Assembly: GCA_040902845.1 (NCBI GenBank)
Contig: JBBDWM010000018.1
Location: forward strand, 1 to 27,331
Reading direction: 5' to 3'
Origin: JALYNX01 sp040902845
Lineage (GTDB): Bacteria; Actinomycetota; Acidimicrobiia; Spongiisociales; ZC4RG35
Length of the DNA stretch: 27,331 nucleotides
A program made the translations under genes and the position numbers. Position 1 is the first letter of the stretch. Every line of letters starts with the position of its first letter. The notes under the pieces are model-generated. The model was not told the origin of the DNA and did not search any database. It saw only the letters and a list, made by a program, of their open reading frames with translations. Below, one piece after another: positions 23,523-27,331 of this stretch.

Positions 23523-23618
23523 CCGGCCGACTTTGCCCGAGGCCAACCCTCAACAGCCCTACAGGTTGATTCCTTGTCCTCATTCACAGCCTCGGGCAAA
23601 CAGACGCCGGTCGGCCGG
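23523..23618. repeat. Large interrupted inverted repeat between the glycosylase gene and imuA'
   Basis: The contiguous left arm 23523-23543 consists of CCGGCCGAC followed by TTTGCCCGAGGC. The right side carries GCCTCGGGCAAA (23589-23600) and GTCGGCCGG (23610-23618), both perfect complements, separated by a 9-base bulge. The loop is 45 bases (23544-23588). Total pairing is 21 bp. It begins 8 bases after the glycosylase stop and ends 33 bases before the imuA' -35. It could terminate transcription to insulate the SOS promoter, encode a structured RNA, or be the remains of a small mobile palindrome. No T-run follows. Confidence 0.75.
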
Positions 23619-23650
23619 GGCTACCGCTCCGCGGAAAGCTTGTCCGCCCC

Positions 23651-23679
23651 TTGCGAATCGAACGTATGTTCGATATTAT
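23651..23679 (+). promoter_or_regulatory. SOS promoter with LexA box upstream of imuA'-imuB
   Basis: The -35 TTGCGA (23651-23656) and -10 TATTAT (23674-23679) are exactly 17 bases apart. The spacer contains TCGAACGTATGTTCGA (23658-23673), a perfect match to the Gram-positive/actinobacterial LexA consensus TCGAAC-N4-GTTCGA. The palindrome extends one base pair on each side. LexA bound here would cover both promoter elements, so repression by LexA and induction by DNA damage are strongly expected. Confidence 0.9.
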
Positions 23680-23703
23680 TGGGCGCCCGATAGCGGAGTC
23701 AGT

Positions 23704-24348
23704 TTGGGCATCGAGCATCTCGTCCTGGAGAAACCTTCCCGTTTCTTCGACATGGAGGGCTCGCTCCGTCTCCAACCGGGCCGGATCACGGAGATGGTCG
23801 GAGTCTCCGGGACCGGGCTCACCCGTCTCGGTCTGAGACTTCTCGCCGAGCCTTCCCAGGTGGCCCCGGTGGTGGTCCTCGACACCAGGAGCTGGATCTC
23901 ACCCGAGGCTGCCTGGGAGACCGGGGTGGTCCCCGAGCATCTGGTCATCGTGCGTTGTGAAGAGCCGCGGATCTGGCCAAAAGTGGCAGCCGCTCTCCTC
24001 GAAGGGGTGCATGCCCTCTATGCCGAGGTCCCGGCACAAGTCAGGGATCAGGATCTGCGTCGTCTGGCCGCATTGGCCAGGGCGAGAGGGGTGGCGGTGG
24101 CGATGCGGCCTATGGGTGAGGGTCTCCCCAGTGGTGTTGCCCATCTCCGGCTCCGAGCAATAGGGGTCACCTGGGAGGGGGCGGATCGGGGTCACGGGAG
24201 GTTGAAAAGACGACGTCTGGTGTTGGAGGCGTCAGGAAAAGGGTCGGCCGGGGTGACCCGGCGATTCGAGGTGGAGGATGAAGGTTCGGACGTTGTGCGT
24301 GTGGTTTCCGATGTGGTCGTTGGGGAGGCCCGACGTTCCATCGGGTGA
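23704..24348 (+). CDS. imuA': ImuA'-like RecA-fold protein of the SOS mutasome
   Basis: Accessory protein of the ImuA'-ImuB-DnaE2 translesion synthesis system. The 214-residue protein resembles the RecA core but has a degenerate P-loop (GVSGTGLT, residues 33-40, with Leu in place of the Walker A Lys). This suggests it does not use ATP in the RecA way, as for mycobacterial ImuA'. A Walker-B-like strand VVVLD ends at residue 60. I chose the TTG at 23704, with CGGAG 5 bases upstream and 24 bases after the -10; no ATG or GTG lies nearby in frame, and the open frame back to 23533 crosses the promoter. imuB overlaps it by 71 bases. Assignment rests on context plus weak motifs. Confidence 0.75.
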   Translation: MGIEHLVLEKPSRFFDMEGSLRLQPGRITEMVGVSGTGLTRLGLRLLAEPSQVAPVVVLDTRSWISPEAAWETGVVPEHLVIVRCEEPRIWPKVAAALLEGVHALYAEVPAQVRDQDLRRLAALARARGVAVAMRPMGEGLPSGVAHLRLRAIGVTWEGADRGHGRLKRRRLVLEASGKGSAGVTRRFEVEDEGSDVVRVVSDVVVGEARRSIG

Positions 24349-25765
24349 CCCGGTGCTGATCGTCGACGACAGGGTCGTCGGTGCCACAAGTGAGGTTCTC
24401 GCCGCAGGGGTGACCCTGGGCATGCCACGCCGGGAAGCGGAGGCGATGGCCCCGTTCGCCACTGTGCTGATACGTGACCCGGGGGAGGAAGCCCGCCGTT
24501 TCGAGCTGGTGATGGAGGTCATCGAAGACCTGATCCCGCGAGTCGAGGTGGTGTCGCCCGGTCTGGTCTATGTCCCCGTTTCTGGTGCGGTTCGCTTCTA
24601 TGGCGGGGAGGTGGCCCTCGCCGAGCGGGTGGTCAAGGAAGTGGACAATCTCGTCGGTCATCTCCGTGGTGGTCAGGCCCTGGTCGGGGTGGCCGATGGG
24701 CCGTTCGCCGCCCGTTGGGCTTCTGCAACGGCTGCGGTGGGTCGCCCCCAAGTGGTCGAGGACACCATCGGGTTTCTCTCCCGTCTCGATCTGGCCACGC
24801 TCCGGGAGAGCATCAACGGAGAGGAGTTGATCGACACTTTCCGCTGGCTGGGGATCGGCACCCTGGGTGAGCTGGCCCGATTGCCCCGGGATGCTCTGGC
24901 AACGCGTTTCGGCAATGAGGGAGCTCTTGCCCATCGGCTGGCCAGTGGGGAGGACCGGTTGGTCGATCCTCGGGCGATCTCGCCCGACCTCGCAGTCGAT
25001 GCCATCTTTGAGGACCCTCTGGAGACCCTCGATGCGGTCGCCTTTGCCTCCCGCGCCCTGGCAGAGCGTTTGCTCCGCGGGCTTAGGGTGACCGGGGTGG
25101 CGCCACACCGAGTTTCCATCCTTGCCGAATCTGCGACCGGCCAGGCTCGGGAACGGATATGGCGATCGGCAGACCCCTTCACCGAGAAGGCCCTCTCCGA
25201 TCGGGTGTGGTGGCAACTCCGGGCCTGGGTCGAAGCGGGTGGGGTGCCGGGGGGGATCGTGAGATTGCGGATAGCTCCTGCTGATCTCTCCGATCAGGGG
25301 CGTCAACTCGGTCTGCTTCAGGACGAGACCTCGAGGATCGAAGCCGAACGGGCCCTGACCAGGGCCCAGGTGCTGCTCGGCCCTGACTCGGTGCTCTCGG
25401 GGAGGGCTCAGGGCGGGAGAATGCCCCAGGAGAGAGTCGCCTGGTCCCGTTGGGGGGAGCCACCGACCGCCTCCGTCCGGGACCCGGAAGCTCCCTGGCC
25501 GGGGACAACCCCCGGGCCCAGCCCGGCGTTGGTCCCGCCCCGGCTCCAGCCTCTCGAGGTGGAATGGGATGGAGGGATGCCCTCCCGGGTGCGTCTCGGC
25601 ACCCGTTGGGAGCCGGTGCTCACCTGGAGTGGCCCGTGGCGTCTCAGTGCCCGTTGGTGGCTGGGGGAGAAGGATGCCGACCGTTACCAGCTGGTCACCT
25701 CGGTCGGAGCCTTGCTCTGTGTGGTGTCCGAGGGAAGGGCGTTTCTGGCCGGGATCTACGATTGA
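24278..25765 (+). CDS. imuB: ImuB, catalytically inactive Y-family polymerase homologue
   Basis: ImuB is a Y-family-like hub that joins the beta clamp, ImuA' and the DnaE2 polymerase at lesions. The usual first catalytic Asp is replaced (LCVWFPMW, 6-13) and the SxDE motif is replaced by YVPVSGAVRFYGGE (98-111), so it should be inactive as a polymerase, like known ImuB. QLGLL at 343-347 resembles a clamp-binding motif at the position where mycobacterial ImuB has one. The GRAQGGRMPQERVAWSRWGE region (375-394) and the C-terminal GRAFLAGIYD are typical of ImuB. Length is 495 residues. ATG 24278 lies inside imuA'. No dnaE2 follows; the next sequence is a hipA remnant. Confidence 0.9.
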   Translation: MKVRTLCVWFPMWSLGRPDVPSGDPVLIVDDRVVGATSEVLAAGVTLGMPRREAEAMAPFATVLIRDPGEEARRFELVMEVIEDLIPRVEVVSPGLVYVPVSGAVRFYGGEVALAERVVKEVDNLVGHLRGGQALVGVADGPFAARWASATAAVGRPQVVEDTIGFLSRLDLATLRESINGEELIDTFRWLGIGTLGELARLPRDALATRFGNEGALAHRLASGEDRLVDPRAISPDLAVDAIFEDPLETLDAVAFASRALAERLLRGLRVTGVAPHRVSILAESATGQARERIWRSADPFTEKALSDRVWWQLRAWVEAGGVPGGIVRLRIAPADLSDQGRQLGLLQDETSRIEAERALTRAQVLLGPDSVLSGRAQGGRMPQERVAWSRWGEPPTASVRDPEAPWPGTTPGPSPALVPPRLQPLEVEWDGGMPSRVRLGTRWEPVLTWSGPWRLSARWWLGEKDADRYQLVTSVGALLCVVSEGRAFLAGIYD

Positions 25766-25855
25766 CGATTCTTCTTTACACAAATGTCATCTCTAACCAA
25801 CATATTGGCTGTCGCACCCTTCGAAGACCCTCTCCTTCCCCTAGTTGTGTGTTAG

Positions 25856-26229
25856 AGCCAACATTTTGATCTGACCGGGAACGGAGACCTGCATGCGAAG
25901 AATCTGTCGTTGCGGTGGACAGACGCGGAGCAGCTGGTGGCGCCAACCCCGGCCTATGACTTGCACTCCACGATTCCCCATCCGCTCGACACACGAATGG
26001 CTATGAAGATCGACGGACGGGATGACAGGATTCGTGGGAGCTATGTCATCTCATTTGGAGAACGCTTCGGGCTTCCTTCAAACTGGTCAGGCGCAGGCTC
26101 GGCGAGCTCTTGGAGCGGTCGGAGCCCAAACTCCAGTACCTGGAAGACATCGGTTATGACGCACCTACAACAGAGCGCTTGGAAAGAGAGATTCGTCACC
26201 GGTTGGGCGAGTTGAGGCGTTTCGCCTAG
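25856..26229 (+). pseudogene. Degraded 3' fragment of a HipA-family kinase gene
   Basis: Reading from 25856 gives a frame containing LTGNGDLHAKNLS (25871-25909), the catalytic loop of HipA-type Ser/Thr kinases. It continues with the metal-binding/APAYDL-like TPAYDL segment, MAMKIDGRDD and FGERFGLP (to 26077). The match then moves to another frame, SFKLVRRRLGELLERSEP onward, ending at TAG 26227, which resembles the normal HipA C-terminus. So there is a frameshift near 26077-26083. A stop at 25853 and the missing N-terminal two-thirds, plus no hipB, mark it as dead. The preceding 25766-25855 is AT-richer than its surroundings and holds no other gene I can see. HipA is normally a toxin kinase; this copy cannot act. 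Confidence 0.72.
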
Positions 26230-26272
26230 CCCGGCTTAGGGAGTCAATCGAGTCGCCCGTTATCGTCTGGCG

Positions 26273-26941
26273 ATGTTTGGCAACCCTTCATTCCGTAAAG
26301 GTGCCCGGGATTCGGTTCTGATCCTTTTCGCAGTTGGCGCTTTCGGAGTTGCCTACGGGGTTCTCGCCGTCGACGTCGGACTGTCGCCATGGCTGATCTT
26401 GTTCTCGTCGGTGATCATCGTCTCGGGAGCAGCTCAGTTCGCCATGGTTGGGCTTCTTGCTGCCGGCCCGGTTCCGATTCTCCTGGCGGCCACCGGGCTC
26501 GGGCTCCGGCACCTTCCGATGTCGGCGAGGCTCGCCGACATCATCGAGTCCGAGCCTCTGCTGACCCGGCTCCGTCTCGCCTTCATCCTGGTGGACGAGA
26601 CCTTCGGTCTCACGATCAGGGCCTACGACGCAGGCGTTGAGGACGTGGTCGCCTACAAAACCGCGGCCGACCTGATGTTGTACACCGGGTGGATCATCGG
26701 CACCGCAGTTGGCGTCTGGTTCGGCGCTTCGATCGATCCCGAAGCTGCCGGGATCGGGGTCCTATTCGGGCTCCTCTTCCTCGGTCTGGCGGCCCCAATG
26801 GTGAAGATGAGGCGGGACTGGGCGGTGGCCGGCGCTTCGGTAGTAGCGACCCTGATTGCCACGGCCACGCTTCCTCTTGCCTGGCGGGTGTCGACCGCGG
26901 CTGTGGCCGCCTCCCTGGTCGGGATGGCCATCGATGAGTGA
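26273..26941 (+). CDS. azlC: AzlC family permease, branched-chain amino acid exporter large subunit
   Basis: Large subunit of the AzlCD-type exporter, which expels branched-chain amino acids or their analogues across the inner membrane. The 222-residue, highly hydrophobic protein has family marks SGAAQFAMVGLL (51-62), LGLRHLPMSARL (76-87) and DETFGLT (108-114), with about six to seven helices. No Shine-Dalgarno is evident before ATG 26273. TATCGT (26261-26266) lies 6 bases upstream, suggesting a leaderless mRNA. It overlaps azlD by 8 bases. The real substrate is not determined. Confidence 0.88.
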   Translation: MFGNPSFRKGARDSVLILFAVGAFGVAYGVLAVDVGLSPWLILFSSVIIVSGAAQFAMVGLLAAGPVPILLAATGLGLRHLPMSARLADIIESEPLLTRLRLAFILVDETFGLTIRAYDAGVEDVVAYKTAADLMLYTGWIIGTAVGVWFGASIDPEAAGIGVLFGLLFLGLAAPMVKMRRDWAVAGASVVATLIATATLPLAWRVSTAAVAASLVGMAIDE

Positions 26942-27242
26942 TCTGGCCCTGGTTCTGGGTGTGGCTGCCATCACATTTGCCACCCGGGTGGCGTTCCTGG
27001 TGAAGCCGCGTTCGGCGCCCGGGGGACGGGCGGGCAGGTTCCTCGAAGTCTTCCCCCTCGCCCTCTTCATTGCCATCGCCACCTCCGGTTTGGTGGCGCC
27101 ATGGGGAAGTGCGGAGCTCACTGCCAATCTCGCCGGAGCGCTCGGCGCTGTGGTGGGTGGCATTGTGTTTCGCCGCTCGCTGTGGGGAGTGCTGGGACTC
27201 GGTGCGGCCTGTTTCTACTTGGCCCGGGCGTTACTCGGCTAG
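26934..27242 (+). CDS. azlD: AzlD family protein, exporter small subunit
   Basis: Small partner of AzlC; both are needed for export in characterised cases. The 102-residue protein has three to four hydrophobic helices with the characteristic ITFATRVAFLVKPR near the N-terminus and the FPLALFIAIATSGL helix. ATG 26934 lies in the azlC end (8-base overlap), which implies coupled translation and fixed stoichiometry. The same frame is open back to 26856 inside azlC, but MSDLALVLGVAAIT is the natural start. Confidence 0.87.
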   Translation: MSDLALVLGVAAITFATRVAFLVKPRSAPGGRAGRFLEVFPLALFIAIATSGLVAPWGSAELTANLAGALGAVVGGIVFRRSLWGVLGLGAACFYLARALLG

Positions 27243-27331
27243 GGCGGTCCGGTCCGGGACGGCGGCGAGGGAGCCTTGAGTCGAGGGAGGTTGCGGATGA
27301 TCTCGAGCAGGCCGCCAGGGGGGAGGGTCGC
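27239..27331 (-). CDS. Probable 3' end of a convergent gene, product unknown
   Basis: On the minus strand the last 93 bases are open in one frame and stop at a TAG (27239-27241 on the + strand), overlapping the azlD stop. The 30 visible residues read PGGLLEIIRNLPRLKAP in the middle and end in a Pro-rich tail. Third codon positions are mostly G or C, as in neighbouring genes. No family can be recognised from so little. The N-terminal part lies outside the window. Confidence 0.4.
   Translation of the reverse strand, partial: ATLPPGGLLEIIRNLPRLKAPSPPSRTGPP

Noticed and set aside
23533..23703. N-terminal extension of imuA'
   Set aside because: It would run through the inverted repeat, the LexA box and the promoter; the TTG at 23704 has a ribosome binding site.
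24167..25783. A 538-codon open frame on the minus strand
   Set aside because: It covers imuB in antisense, is a Pro/Gly/Arg/His-rich shadow and has no recognisable domain.
25797..25868. Near-direct repeat CCAACATATTG / CCAACATTTTG, with CTCTAAC / GTTAGAG as a small inverted repeat
   Set aside because: Short and imperfect; it may be an insertion scar but cannot be told from chance in this AT-richer stretch.
1..27331. CRISPR arrays, tRNA or rRNA genes, insertion sequences
   Set aside because: No regularly spaced repeats, cloverleaf patterns, rRNA cores or transposase frames were seen in any gap.

Overview
The window is a GC-rich, densely packed bacterial chromosome segment. Nearly every gene lies on the + strand. 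The evidence points to an actinobacterium (Actinomycetota), perhaps a deep lineage such as Acidimicrobiia; the phylum is fairly secure and the class is a guess. The clues are the core gene order (rpsB-tsf-pyrH-frr-cdsA-dxr-rseP-ispG-proS-rimP-nusA-infB-rbfA-nrnA-truB-ribF), the short EF-Ts, frequent GTG starts, non-mevalonate isoprenoid genes, and a LexA site of the Gram-positive/actinobacterial type (TCGAAC-N4-GTTCGA) in front of an imuA'-imuB pair.

Layout. Positions 1-2697 hold translation and nucleotide genes: rpsB, tsf, pyrH, frr. Positions 2694-7386 hold envelope and isoprenoid genes: cdsA, dxr, the site-2 protease rseP and ispG. proS follows behind a strong palindromic leader (7410-7456). 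A TATAAT promoter (9208) and a structured leader start the rimP-nusA-infB operon. This continues without gaps through ylxP, rbfA, nrnA, truB, ribF, proB and proA; from infB to proA every stop codon overlaps the next start. rpsO and pnp come next, separated by a row of hairpins, and a textbook 13-bp stem closes pnp. The operon joins ribosome assembly (RimP, RbfA), transcription elongation (NusA), initiation (IF2), RNA turnover (NrnA, PNPase), tRNA modification (TruB), flavin synthesis (RibF) and proline synthesis (ProB, ProA).

After pnp the window becomes more accessory. It holds an unrecognised four-helix membrane protein, an unusual Fpg/Nei-family DNA glycosylase, a large inverted repeat, and then the SOS-controlled imuA'-imuB mutagenesis genes without an adjacent dnaE2. 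A degraded hipA kinase remnant follows, then an azlC-azlD amino-acid exporter pair. The last 93 bases probably hold the 3' end of a convergent gene.

I see no wholly new multi-gene system. The best leads are regulatory: (1) the rimP-nusA leader, where two direct repeats compete for one antisense segment next to the ribosome binding site; (2) the proS leader, with mutually exclusive hairpins; (3) a perfect LexA palindrome filling the 17-bp promoter spacer of imuA'; (4) the inverted repeat before it; and (5) the hipA remnant. No tRNA, rRNA, CRISPR array, insertion sequence or origin was seen.
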